Assembly (NCBI GenBank): GCA_030615505.1
Contig: JAUWZD010000005.1
Coordinates: 1-64,000, forward strand
Source of the DNA: Spirochaetales bacterium
Lineage (GTDB): Bacteria; Spirochaetota; Spirochaetia; SZUA-6; DRHE01
Length of the DNA stretch: 64,000 nucleotides
Direction: 5' to 3'
Shown here: one piece after another, positions 1 through 8,234 of the stretch
Numbering within the stretch: position 1 is the stretch's first letter
Layout: each line of letters opens with the position of its first letter
Position numbers and translations under genes: made by a program
Notes under the pieces: model-generated
Told to the model about the DNA's origin: nothing
Seen by the model: the letters and a program-made list of their open reading frames with translations, nothing else
The model's database searches: none

Positions 1-774
1 ATCTTCTTTAAGGAAATAGGGGGACGGGCGATGTATTGGGAGAGGGCTTCGCGGGCTTTATCAGAATATGCCGGAATCCGTACCGAATAATCTACTGAAA
101 AACCAGAGTGTCTCCAATTGATCAAGCTGCTAGCTAATTTGACACTGATCAGCTGCTTCTTGAGAAAAAACTTGACGATCACACGGCGAAAGTACTCCGA
201 CATCCTTTGAAGATTTCCAAGGGGGATATGCACGAACTCGCCCTTCTCATCGAAGCTGACGTGCATGCTTCTTAGTCCGGCTTCCGAGCCGGAGAGGCAC
301 TAATGCCGGCTAGCGCATGCTTCTTAGTCCAGTGTCCTCATCCAGCGAGCGCAGCGAGTCGGAGATGCGCGAAAGCCGGCCGCCTTCTAAAACGAGGCAA
401 TGAAAGTGGGGGTTGAACCGCAAAAACTTCCCCGCCGACTGGTAGGCCAGAACCATTTCGGTCTTGATCGGTCTTTTTGCCGCCTTGGTGTAGAACCGTT
501 CGATAATGGCAAAGATGAGCCGGCTGATCTCCGAGAACAGCCGGCGGTTGTGAGGGAAGTAAGGCCGCAGGATTCGCGGCACCGTCTATGCAAACTGCCT
601 GTGGGGCAAAGCTAGCAGGAGCTGGTCCTTCATGTACTGCGAAAACAGCAAAGTGCGTTTCTGCGAGCAGGCCGGGCAGAAGTAGAACCCTTTACAGGAA
701 AACGGACGAAAATACTCGTATTTGCAGTCGGGATTGGTGCATGGTTGTGGTTTTGGTTTTGGTTTTGGTTTCAC
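1..774 (-). pseudogene. IS91-family transposase, decayed, runs off left edge
   Basis: Body of an IS91-type (HUH nickase) transposase read right to left. From 774 down it shows the zinc-binding domain (CTNPDC, CPAC, then SQKRTLLF), LPHRQF, PRILRPYFPHNRRLF and FNPHFHCLV, the last containing the HxH metal site. Translating 240 to 1 gives FRRVIVKFF, WRHSGFSV and YIARPP, the C-terminal half of the family. The gene is dead: an in-frame TAG lies at 586-588, and the frame is lost at 240-320, where a short duplication sits. The first residues are a Lys-Pro repeat (MKPKPKPK) encoded by tandem GGTTTT units, replacing the usual N-terminal region. Confidence 0.85.
263..330. repeat. Short direct duplication inside IS91 remnant
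   Basis: The 16-base sequence GCATGCTTCTTAGTCC occurs at 263-278 and again at 315-330, 52 bases apart. It lies where the transposase reading frame breaks, so a small tandem duplication probably contributed to inactivation. Confidence 0.8.
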
Positions 775-796
775 CCTGCGGACACCCTGCGGGCAT

Positions 797-955
797 CCTG
801 TGGATTGGATGCGGGCAATCCCATGGGAATAGTCTCCGCAAAAGAAAAATCTTGGCTGTAATTTTGGATCCTGAGGAGACAGAGAAAATACTTAAGGCTT
901 TCTGGCCAAGATCGGTCGTTCTCCTCCCCATTTTGACCCAGCTTCTTTAAACTAA
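797..955 (+). pseudogene. IS91-family transposase C-terminal remnant, second copy
   Basis: Plus-strand translation gives KRKILAVILDPEETEKILK, then after a one-base frame change LAKIGRSPPHFDPASLN and a TAA at 953-955. This is the usual end of IS91 transposases, where a Cys-pair module is followed by an ILAVI..PEE...IL and a GRSPP.FDPASLN tail. It lies back to back with the minus-strand IS91 remnant, so it must come from a different copy or from an inverted piece. It has no start and one frameshift. Confidence 0.75.
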
Positions 956-1195
956 TATTTTTCTCCTTTTGTAAAATACCCGGGTCGAGGTATATCCTTT
1001 AAGCATTAAAGCGGTCGAATTCGCGAAGATTTCTCATGTTCTTTGAGGCTTAATAGAGACTAAAAATAGTTATCAGGTACGTTTTACGCAACTTTGCCTT
1101 TTTTCAAGCTTTTTGCCGGACGATTCTCCCCTATTTTACATGATTTTTCACCGTTGGACTTGTATTAAATTATAACTTTTACACTATGATAAAAG
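956..1195. other. Intergenic, no gene seen
   Basis: AT-rich sequence between two transposase remnants. No supported reading frame. It contains a small palindrome near 1180-1195, possibly an end of the neighbouring IS110-type element. Confidence 0.5.
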
Positions 1196-2355
1196 TCAAG
1201 CGCTCTTTCTTTCTTTTTCCTCCTTAATCTGCATCAATAGTTTTTTATAATCCTTTCGCTTCTTCTCATAGAGAGCGAGATCTATGTGTCTGAACTCCTC
1301 TTTGTTCAGCAGCATCCTTCTCATAATACAGGATAGCTTTCGGATGAGGGCAATTCTGGCTCTTCCTGCTCCTCTTCGGCTCTTCAATTCGTCGTAGAAA
1401 TACCTGAAGTTAAACGAAGCATCGGTAATCTGGATCAGAGAAGGGTTTAGTATCGTTCGAGTCAATAACCTTTAAGGCTCTGTTAATATGACCAAACCTG
1501 CCCCAAGGTCGGGACCTTCCGGCTCCTCGCTCCGCTTTCCTTAATCTTCGGTACAAGCCCAAGGTAGGCGTTCATCTTCCTCAGAGTCTTAAACCGCCTG
1601 ACATCCCCAACATCAGCAAGAAATGCCGGTGCTGTTAGCGGGGTAATGCCCCGTATTGATATCAAACGCTCTACATCCTCCTTTAAAGGCTCTCCAATCC
1701 GTAGGATCTCTTTTACTAATTCTTCCTTCTTTTCAAGAACATGCCAGAGGAGCTCCAGGTTCATTGCGATAGAGATTCTACTCGCCTCTGAGATATCAAG
1801 CTCTTCAAGCGCATCCTTACCGTGCTTGACTGAAAGCAGATGATTCTTCTGTAAGACAGGAAGCACGACTCCGTTGTAGGCCAAAACTGTTTGGATATAA
1901 TCTTTAAGCATCCTGATCTGTTTGTTTAGCATCTGGTACTGTGCATACAGTTTCTAAAAGCTCTCTAATCAATGCTGATGGCTTGTATACCAGCGGAAGT
2001 CCAAACTCGCCAGTTACCATATACACCCACAGCGCTTTGGCCATATTCCTCGAATCCCTCACCCTGACGGGTACTTAAGGGCTTGTCCGTCTTATTCCAG
2101 GAATCCTTGATAATCTTGAACCTGTAGGGATCAATAATGAAGCATTGAGCCCCACGAGATTCAATCTTGTCAGCCCAGTAAAAGGATCCAGCTCCCGTTT
2201 CCATTACAACTGCATCTTCTGAGACCCAATGTTTTAATATAACTGTCAAAACCCAGAATTACGCTGATGAACTTTTCTTCTACACCTTCCCTATTCAACA
2301 CCGATACTGTCGAAGACCGTCTGTGACGGTCAATACCATGAAACCTTCTGATCAT
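1196..2355 (-). pseudogene. IS110/IS1111-family transposase, multiply frameshifted
   Basis: Four successive minus-strand pieces in different frames rebuild one IS110-type transposase. 2355-2170 carries RFHGIDRHRRSSTVSVL, the first Asp of the DEDD catalytic set. 2249-1965 carries VVMETGAGSFYWAD and FIIDPYRFK with a degraded N-K-T-D-K box. 1932-1483 contains SIRGITPLTAPAFLADVGD and FKTLRKMNAYLGLVPK, the C-terminal Transposase_20 domain. 1465-1196 gives the tail. At least three frame breaks make it non-functional. Insertion or later rearrangement of this element probably removed the 5' part of the floA gene downstream. Confidence 0.85.
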
Positions 2356-2775
2356 TCTTTCCTCCTGTAATCTTCTGGGAGAAAAAGAAAGGCTTCATAG
2401 TCCCCTTTATGGGGGTACCTTGTAAGATTTCAGCGTTTTTCCCATTCCACTATTGTATATTCCTGAGTAGGCAGAGTTATCCACAGGTAGCAGTAGAGAC
2501 GGCATTGTATATTCAGCATCATATATATGTGCTATTTTATTGGTACGAATGCAGTAGGTCACAATCCGATACTAGCAGGATTGTGCGCCAAACCGCTTCC
2601 CCGTATTCGCTATTAGCAACACAAAAAGTCATTAGGCTCATCACACTCGTCCTTTTCCTTTTTACCCCTCGGTTTGGGTTAAGGACTGTATACAGCCACC
2701 AACTGCTTGTTAAAAGCATAACTTTCAAGGAACTATTGACTCCTAACTTTTATCATAATAACCTATCATCTACTA
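2356..2775. other. Spacer between IS110 remnant and floA fragment
   Basis: About 420 bases without a supportable gene. A 176-codon frame (2409-2939, plus) crosses it, but it reads the floA remnant in the wrong frame and has no family-like features. The stretch is probably non-coding IS110 end sequence plus debris. Confidence 0.4.
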
Positions 2776-2952
2776 TCATCCAAAGTTATTCTGGCAGAGG
2801 CAGAAATTCCAAAGGCAATCTCTCAGGCATTCAGAAACGACAATATGGGAATCATGGATTACTATCGCCTGTGCAATATCCAGACGGACACCAATATGAG
2901 ACAGAGTATCAGCGGAGAAGAGAAACCGGAAGGAGATGAAACTAAGGAGTAA
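2776..2952 (+). pseudogene. floA: floA 3' fragment (flotillin-like protein)
   Basis: In frame with the TAA at 2950-2952, the translation reads [18 protein letters not shown], then [17 protein letters not shown] and MRQSI. This is the C-terminal end of the bacterial flotillin-like protein FloA (YqfA), a lipid-raft scaffold. About 55 codons remain of a protein usually near 330 residues; no start or SPFH domain is present. The 5' break lies near 2776, next to the IS110 remnant. The preserved end and stop overlap the ribosome-binding site of the next gene. Confidence 0.8.
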
Positions 2953-2957
2953 AGGCC

Positions 2958-3398
2958 ATGTTTAATGCTGATTTTCTTGACCAGATTAGAGAGTTGCTCG
3001 CCCTGCTCCCGGCTATCATCATTATACTGGTTCCCCTGATTTTACACATTCTTAACCTGAAGCGTAGACGCAGCCAGCCGGTTTCTGATCATGAGCTTGA
3101 GAGAGGGTCGGAAATACAGCAGCCTGAGAAGAATGAAAGGCTCACCAAAACCCTGGTGTCTCCCATGCCGGAGCGGGTCCCTTATAGACTGGCTGTCCAG
3201 ACTGAATACCGGGAAGAGGAACTTCCAATGCCCTCTATGAAAGTGGACCGCGTTCTGCAGAACGGTGAATCCGAAGCCAAACAATATACAGTCATTCAGA
3301 AAGAGGTCCGTCGAAAACTGGAGGCTTTCCCGCCGCTTAAGCGTGCGGTTATCTGGTCGGAGATACTGGGACCCCCAAAGAGATTATCCCCTGATTGA
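2958..3398 (+). CDS. Small single-pass membrane protein downstream of floA
   Basis: 146 residues of unknown function. One membrane segment at about residues 12-32 (LLALLPAIIIILVPLILHIL) is followed by a basic stretch (LKRRR) and a long, charged, probably cytoplasmic tail. A Shine-Dalgarno AAGGAG at 2944-2949 overlaps the floA stop and is 8 bases before the ATG, so it was probably cotranslated with floA. The context suggests a raft-associated partner, but that is inference. With floA truncated it may no longer be expressed from its native promoter. Confidence 0.6.
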   Translation: MFNADFLDQIRELLALLPAIIIILVPLILHILNLKRRRSQPVSDHELERGSEIQQPEKNERLTKTLVSPMPERVPYRLAVQTEYREEELPMPSMKVDRVLQNGESEAKQYTVIQKEVRRKLEAFPPLKRAVIWSEILGPPKRLSPD

Positions 3399-3461
3399 GA
3401 GAGCCCATCCCGGACTTCTGCACCCAGCCTTCTACATCCAGCCTTCGGATAGGCTGGACTA

Positions 3462-3635
3462 ATGAGTAAATCAGGATCCCTATCGAGGCCCACATATCCC
3501 AGGGTGGGCTTAAAAATTAGCAGAAAGATGAGGAGAGCGCTGAGGGTGCTTCCCTTGTTTGCTCAGAGTTTCGTGAATAATCCCGCTGATTTTTCAGTCC
3601 TGACGCAACTTTACAAGAACAGAATAATACCTTAA
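3462..3635 (+). CDS. Possible small basic protein, 57 aa
   Basis: An ATG frame of 57 codons (MSKSGSLSRPTYPRVG to KNRIIP, TAA 3633-3635), rich in Arg and Lys in its first half. There is no clear ribosome-binding site and no family I recognise. It lies just after a stretch with the near-repeat CAGCCTTC...ATCCAGCCTTC (3427-3446). It may be a small gene or the end of a lost one. Confidence 0.25.
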   Translation: MSKSGSLSRPTYPRVGLKISRKMRRALRVLPLFAQSFVNNPADFSVLTQLYKNRIIP

Positions 3636-3686
3636 TATGAGGTCAATTTTACATTAAAATAGAGTAGGAATGAGAGAAAGAATACC

Positions 3687-3749
3687 ATGAATAAGAAGAT
3701 TCTATCTGGATTTCTTAAATCGAGGACGGTACAAATTATCATCAGGTGA
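3687..3749 (+). pseudogene. N-terminal stub of a small membrane protein
   Basis: ATG frame of 20 codons (MNKKILSGFLKSRTVQIIIR) ending at TGA 3747-3749. The pattern (basic start, then a beginning hydrophobic run ending IIIR) resembles the first residues of DoxX/MauE-type membrane proteins, which would continue with a membrane helix. Only the stub is left before the next gene. Weak call. Confidence 0.2.
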
Positions 3750-3772
3750 GCCTTAAGAGAGGTAATTGAGTT

Positions 3773-4720
3773 TTGATAAACGAAATAAGAAAAGTTTTAG
3801 GGTTTAAAAAAATAAAACGATTTATCCAGGATTATAAGAAAAGCCTAAAACCTACAGAGACGGAAGAAATTGCAGATTTGATTTTATTCCGGCCCATAGC
3901 ATTTTTATTTGTTAGCCTTGTAAAGAATATTAATTTTTCACCCAATTATTTTACTATTATATCGTTTGTATTTGGCTTACTTTCTGCCTTTTACTTCAGT
4001 CGAGGAATCTTAGAAATTGCAGCTTTATTCCTTTTTCTAATGACTACTTTTGATTGTGCGGATGGTCAGTTGGCACGGTTAAAGGGAACCTCTTCAAAAT
4101 ATGGCAAGATGCTGGATAATAGTGTAGATATAATCGCTTATATTGCCATATTCGGGGGAATTGCACTTCATCAGTACTCTCTTCATTCTGATCCATTCGT
4201 TTTTATGCTGGCGATCCTCGCTTTCGTTTGCTTATCTATGAATGTACTCTTTTTTGATCAATTTAAGAATCAATATATAATTCATGTGTATAATGATTAT
4301 CAGGATAATGTAGACCCTTTGGCCGAATTATATCAGCATTACATTGAAAGCAGAGGATTAAAGAGAGTGGCCAATTATATATACTATCGGGTCTATAGAT
4401 TCGAGACGTATATAAGAAAGCTTGGCTGTTTATCTGATTCTAAACGACATACATCTATTTTTGAGCTTAAGGGATCCAAACCTAGCAAAAAGCTGCGGGA
4501 ATTGTACAAAAATACATTCAGAGTTTCCGTACTATTATGGACCTTTATCGGAACCAGCACTCACGTTTTTCTGGTTATCCTGCTGGCACTGCTAAACATG
4601 ATAGAATTAGTCCTTATTGTCTTTATTTGCTACTCTTTTATCATGGGCATTGTACTGCTTATCTATCAAAATATCGCTTTTGAAATATATAAAAAGAAAA
4701 TGAGAATGAATTATGTATAA
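3773..4720 (+). CDS. CDP-alcohol phosphatidyltransferase family enzyme
   Basis: 315-residue integral membrane enzyme that would transfer a phospho-alcohol between a CDP-activated donor and an alcohol acceptor, making a phospholipid or phosphodiester at the cytoplasmic membrane. The family signature is complete at about residues 98-123: D-C-A-D-G, then A-R, eight residues, G, three, D, three, D. Hydrophobic segments flank it. The central insert (about residues 170-245) is longer than in simple phospholipid synthases. Start is TTG at 3773 with GAGAGGT about 10 bases upstream. First gene of a run with an aminotransferase and a nucleotidyltransferase, which suggests it consumes a CDP-activated amino head group. 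Substrate unknown. Confidence 0.85.
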   Translation: MINEIRKVLGFKKIKRFIQDYKKSLKPTETEEIADLILFRPIAFLFVSLVKNINFSPNYFTIISFVFGLLSAFYFSRGILEIAALFLFLMTTFDCADGQLARLKGTSSKYGKMLDNSVDIIAYIAIFGGIALHQYSLHSDPFVFMLAILAFVCLSMNVLFFDQFKNQYIIHVYNDYQDNVDPLAELYQHYIESRGLKRVANYIYYRVYRFETYIRKLGCLSDSKRHTSIFELKGSKPSKKLRELYKNTFRVSVLLWTFIGTSTHVFLVILLALLNMIELVLIVFICYSFIMGIVLLIYQNIAFEIYKKKMRMNYV

Positions 4721-4737
4721 TAGGAAATAAATTAAGG

Positions 4738-5808
4738 ATGAGTTCAGAGAATAAAATGATTTACCTTGATATGAACGAGAACCAGTATGGTCCTGCACCG
4801 GCCTGTTTGGAGGCTCTGCGAAACGCAAAGCCGGAAATGATAAACACTTACTCCCGCGAGAAGCCTTCACCCATTATAAAACGCTTAAGCGAGATATATC
4901 GTATAGAGCCGGAGCGGATTCTTCTTGGGAATGGCAGTGAGGAACTTCTTAAACTTGCTTTTCAAGTTGCTGCTTCTAACCGCTGCAAGATGATGCTGCC
5001 GCTTCAGGGTTGGGCCTATTTTAAAAAACTGGCAAAAGAAGTGAACTCTGAAATAGTGGAATACCCGGTGGATGAGCTGGATGATCATTATGAATATAAT
5101 ATGGAAAAGATACTTCCGATCTATCTCAAGGAGAAACCCCAGCTTTTCCTGGCCTGTTGTCCGAACAACCCGACAGGTAATTCATTCACGGCGGCCCAGG
5201 TCGAGAAGTTCCTTCAGGAAAGTCCAGATACTGTGTTCATTTGGGATCAGGCGTATTACGGCTACACTAAGGAAAACTTTGATGAAGAGGTCCACCGAAT
5301 GGTGGCAGTCTATCCCAACCTGTTGGTGATCAGAACCTTGTCCAAGTATTACGCATTAGCTGGAATGAGAGTGGGTTATGCCTTTATAGGGAATAATATG
5401 GAAACTCTAAAGACCTACAACGACCGCTATCTGGGAATTAACAGGCTCACTGAGTTGATTACCCTTAAAGCTCTGGATTCCCATGATTACTACCGGGAAA
5501 CGGCTAATAAACAGATTGATGATCGCGAGCTATTTTTCAATGAGCTCTCCAAAATTGACAGTCTGCAGCCTTTCCGTTCTGAAGCGACCTTCTTTATCGT
5601 GAAAATGCAGCATGAACAGGCCAGACTGCTTGAAGAGGAGCTTCCCAAACGGGGAATCAAGATAAAATTTATGCAGGAGCCGGAATTTAAAAACTTCGTC
5701 CGTATCTCGCTGGGCACCCAAGAACAGAATCGTGCTCTGATCCGGGCTTTCAAGGAGCTGCTGATAAAAAACCGGTCGCCGCAGGTTGAGAAAGTATGCA
5801 AGCGATAA
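4738..5808 (+). CDS. HisC-like PLP aminotransferase
   Basis: 356-residue fold-type I aminotransferase of the class I/II, histidinol-phosphate-aminotransferase-like branch. Visible sites: MNENQYGP near the start, GNGSEE (phosphate-binding loop, about 65-70), NNPTGN (Asn 143-144 region), D170 in WDQAYY (pyridine N contact), SK at 202-203 (Schiff-base Lys), R211 in GMRVGYA, and RISLGT near the end. No other his genes are near. It sits between a CDP-alcohol transferase and a cytidylyltransferase-like gene, so it more likely aminates or decarboxylates a phosphorylated head-group precursor than makes histidine. Its 3' end overlaps the next start by 13 bases. Confidence 0.8.
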   Translation: MSSENKMIYLDMNENQYGPAPACLEALRNAKPEMINTYSREKPSPIIKRLSEIYRIEPERILLGNGSEELLKLAFQVAASNRCKMMLPLQGWAYFKKLAKEVNSEIVEYPVDELDDHYEYNMEKILPIYLKEKPQLFLACCPNNPTGNSFTAAQVEKFLQESPDTVFIWDQAYYGYTKENFDEEVHRMVAVYPNLLVIRTLSKYYALAGMRVGYAFIGNNMETLKTYNDRYLGINRLTELITLKALDSHDYYRETANKQIDDRELFFNELSKIDSLQPFRSEATFFIVKMQHEQARLLEEELPKRGIKIKFMQEPEFKNFVRISLGTQEQNRALIRAFKELLIKNRSPQVEKVCKR

Positions 5809-6527
5809 TTTTAGCTGCTGGCTGCAACCGGCGGATGGGTAAAGCTGCGCAGGATATCCCCAAGTGCCTGATTGAACTGGAGGGCAAGACTATTCTTGAA
5901 AGGATAATAGAAAACCTTCTCTTCGTAGAAATTGACCGGATCGTGATGACCGTCGGTTATTTGCATAAAAAGATACGCACATTCGTTAGGGAAAATTTCC
6001 CCGATCTTGATATTACTTATCTATTTAATTCTGATTATGAAAATAACAATAACAGCTATTCCCTCTGGATGACTCGTAAAGTGGTGAAGGGTGGGGGGAT
6101 TCTGCTCGACAGCGATATCGTTTTCGATGCTCGCATACTAAAAAAACTCTTTGTATCTCCTTATACGGACTGTCTGGCGGTTTGCACTAATCAAAAACTT
6201 GGTGCAGAGGAGATAAAGGTTACAGTCCTTGATGGCACTGGCCGAATTTCCGAAATTGGCAAGGATATCGATCCCAAGACTGCCTTGGGTGAGTCAATCG
6301 GAATCGAACGTTTCAGCGGTGAATTTATGCAGGAGCTATACCGTGTGCTGGACAGGCGGATTTTAAAGGAGAGTAGAATAAACGAGTTTTACGAGGCATC
6401 TTTCCAGGAGATGATCCAAAACGGTCATCCCATTTACGCTATGGATATAGGAATTCACAAGGCTGCAGAACTTGATTTTCCGGAAGATGTAAAGTACGCA
6501 AGGAAGAATATTATTCCTTTTATTTAA
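5796..6527 (+). CDS. LicC-like nucleotidyltransferase
   Basis: 243 residues. Begins with the nucleotidyltransferase signature LAAGCNRRMG and PKCL (residues 6-25), followed by YENNNNSYSLW, close to the N-x-x-S-L motif of phosphocholine cytidylyltransferases, and LLDSDIVFD as the metal/substrate Asp. It should activate a phosphorylated small alcohol or aminophosphonate with CTP to give a CDP- or CMP-linked donor. Translational coupling to the aminotransferase is implied by a 13-base overlap. With its neighbours it makes a complete amination, activation and transfer set. A sugar-1-phosphate substrate cannot be excluded. Confidence 0.8.
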   Translation: MQAIILAAGCNRRMGKAAQDIPKCLIELEGKTILERIIENLLFVEIDRIVMTVGYLHKKIRTFVRENFPDLDITYLFNSDYENNNNSYSLWMTRKVVKGGGILLDSDIVFDARILKKLFVSPYTDCLAVCTNQKLGAEEIKVTVLDGTGRISEIGKDIDPKTALGESIGIERFSGEFMQELYRVLDRRILKESRINEFYEASFQEMIQNGHPIYAMDIGIHKAAELDFPEDVKYARKNIIPFI

Positions 6528-6593
6528 TCGAAAAAACTAAAAAAGCATTACTGATTCGTACAATTTATCTTTGGAGAGTATCAGGAAATAGGA

Positions 6594-7610
6594 ATGAAAA
6601 TTTCAGCACGATCGAAAAGACTTATCCTTTTTCTGGCTCTGAGTGCAATATCAATAGGTTTAATTTTACACTTTACAGTGAATGATCAGACACGAAAAGC
6701 GCTCGCTGACCTTGATATCATTTATCTTATCGCCCTCATCGGTTTATGGCTTTTATCGCTTACTATGGATGCATCAGCTATTGTTCTATTGACCCGGGGA
6801 ACAGGTGAGAGGCTGAAGCTCTGGACAGCCTTTAAGATCACCACACTGCGCATATTCTTCAATGTGGTAACCCCCTTTAGTTTTGGCGGACAACCTTTTG
6901 TGATATACACCCTAAGCAAGGAAGGCATACCGGGTGGAAAAGGATCATCGATTGTTATTACCAAAATGCTGATACTTTCTGCTTTCATCCAGCTCGGTGC
7001 AATTTCTGCTTTTATTTTCTTTCATGACTACATTAGTAATATTCCTGAATTGAATACTGTTTTTTTTGTTACTGGTATCTTGTTTATAACGCTTATTCTG
7101 GCCGGCTTCGTTGCATTCTTGAACCCGCGTTTTTTAATTAAACTTGTCACAAATGCTGAAAAAATCCTCCTCAGGTTCAGACTGCTAAAAAGTGAGAAAA
7201 GCTTTAGAAAGAGGATTATACATGAAGCATGCCTTGCCCGGAGAAGTTTTAAACGATATTTCAGCAAACAATTGGGCTGCTTTATCGCTGGTTTTCTATG
7301 TAGCGGGTTTATGTATTCTGCAGAAGTACTTATGCTCTTGATAATCCTGCGAGGGCTGGGTGTCACGGTTGGATTTATTGAGGGAATTACTTTAAGTGCG
7401 CTCCTGCTGTTCTTGCTTTCCTTTATGCCGACTCCAGGATCTGCAGGATTGGGAGAAGGCATATTCGTTGTTATCTTTGCAGGCACGGTACCGAAATATC
7501 TTCTCGGAATAGCAGTTATTCTATGGCGATTTTTTTATCACTATTTAAGCGCAATTTTGGGAGCAATTTCTTCTGCCAAATATTTCTCCAATATATTCGT
7601 AAAAAAGTAA
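6594..7610 (+). CDS. Flippase-like integral membrane protein (UPF0104/LPG-synthase TM type)
   Basis: 338 residues with about eight membrane helices, of the lysylphosphatidylglycerol-synthase transmembrane / UPF0104 group. Characteristic features are TPFSFGGQPFVIY (about 96-108) and a second conserved loop PTPGSAGLGEG near residue 280. Family members translocate or modify lipids; the catalytic C-terminal aminoacyl-transfer domain of MprF is absent, leaving only the flippase-like half. Position after the head-group genes and before an MMPL exporter suggests it moves the finished lipid across the membrane. ATG at 6594 follows an AGGAA-like site. Confidence 0.75.
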   Translation: MKISARSKRLILFLALSAISIGLILHFTVNDQTRKALADLDIIYLIALIGLWLLSLTMDASAIVLLTRGTGERLKLWTAFKITTLRIFFNVVTPFSFGGQPFVIYTLSKEGIPGGKGSSIVITKMLILSAFIQLGAISAFIFFHDYISNIPELNTVFFVTGILFITLILAGFVAFLNPRFLIKLVTNAEKILLRFRLLKSEKSFRKRIIHEACLARRSFKRYFSKQLGCFIAGFLCSGFMYSAEVLMLLIILRGLGVTVGFIEGITLSALLLFLLSFMPTPGSAGLGEGIFVVIFAGTVPKYLLGIAVILWRFFYHYLSAILGAISSAKYFSNIFVKK

Positions 7611-8090
7611 GTGAATATGGATAAAAATCATGGACCGTGGACCTCTTCGCCTCAAGACCTGAAGATTTCTCAGGATGAGGTTCATATCTGGCGTGTTTCA
7701 CTGAATCAGCCGGTAGTGAAAGTCGAGTCCCTTAAAAAAGTACTCACAGACGATGGAAAATGGAGGTGCGGGCAGTTTCATTTTAAGCGGGACAGAAGTC
7801 GTTACATCATCAGCCGCGGGTCATTGAGAAAAGTGCTGGGCGCCTGTACCTTAATGAGCCTTCTGAATCCTTGCGGTTCCATACGGGCCCTTACGGTAAA
7901 CCATTTCTCACTGTCAACAGGCAGTCCATTCAGTTCAATATTTCTCATTCCGGTGATATAGCGCTTATTGCCATTGCAGTAGGCCGCAGGGTGTGGCGCT
8001 AAAGAAATGGTGATCAATAAAACAGGACCCTGGTTCTTAACAGATTTAGAGCCAGCCACCGGGTATCTTGGTGCAGTGTGCCTGGAGTGA
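7611..8090 (+). pseudogene. 4'-phosphopantetheinyl transferase, broken
   Basis: A Sfp-type phosphopantetheinyl transferase in pieces. The N-terminal frame reads EVHIWRVSLNQP, HFKRDRSRYIISRGSLRKVLG. A frame change near 7840 then gives RLYLNEPSESLRFHTGPYGKPFL, FNISHSGDIALIAIA and VGRRV, where the family's Mg-binding DIE should follow but is missing. After a deletion the tail GPWFLTDLEPATGYLGAVCLE ends at TGA 8088-8090. One frameshift plus loss of about 60-80 codons, including the catalytic acidic motif, means no activity. Its place inside the lipid cluster implies that an acyl-carrier-protein-dependent step once belonged to this pathway. Confidence 0.8.
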
Positions 8091-8234
8091 AGAAGGTGTA
8101 AACTTTCAAGCTGGAATTAAATGTGATAGCTTGGCAAGAAGGTCATTACCGTCTCCTTATGATTGACAGTACCTTTATTTTATATCATCTTTAGCAAACA
8201 CGAATATAAGGCCAATATGTTTTCCTTTTAGGGA

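Noticed and set aside
2409..2939. 176-codon plus-strand frame across the IS110-floA junction
   Set aside because: It reads the floA remnant in the wrong frame, has no RBS and shows no family-like or compositional support.
8163..8188. Promoter TTGACA ... TATCAT before the MMPL gene
   Set aside because: The spacer is only 14 bases; a better -10 at 17 bases is not present, so it was not listed as a feature.
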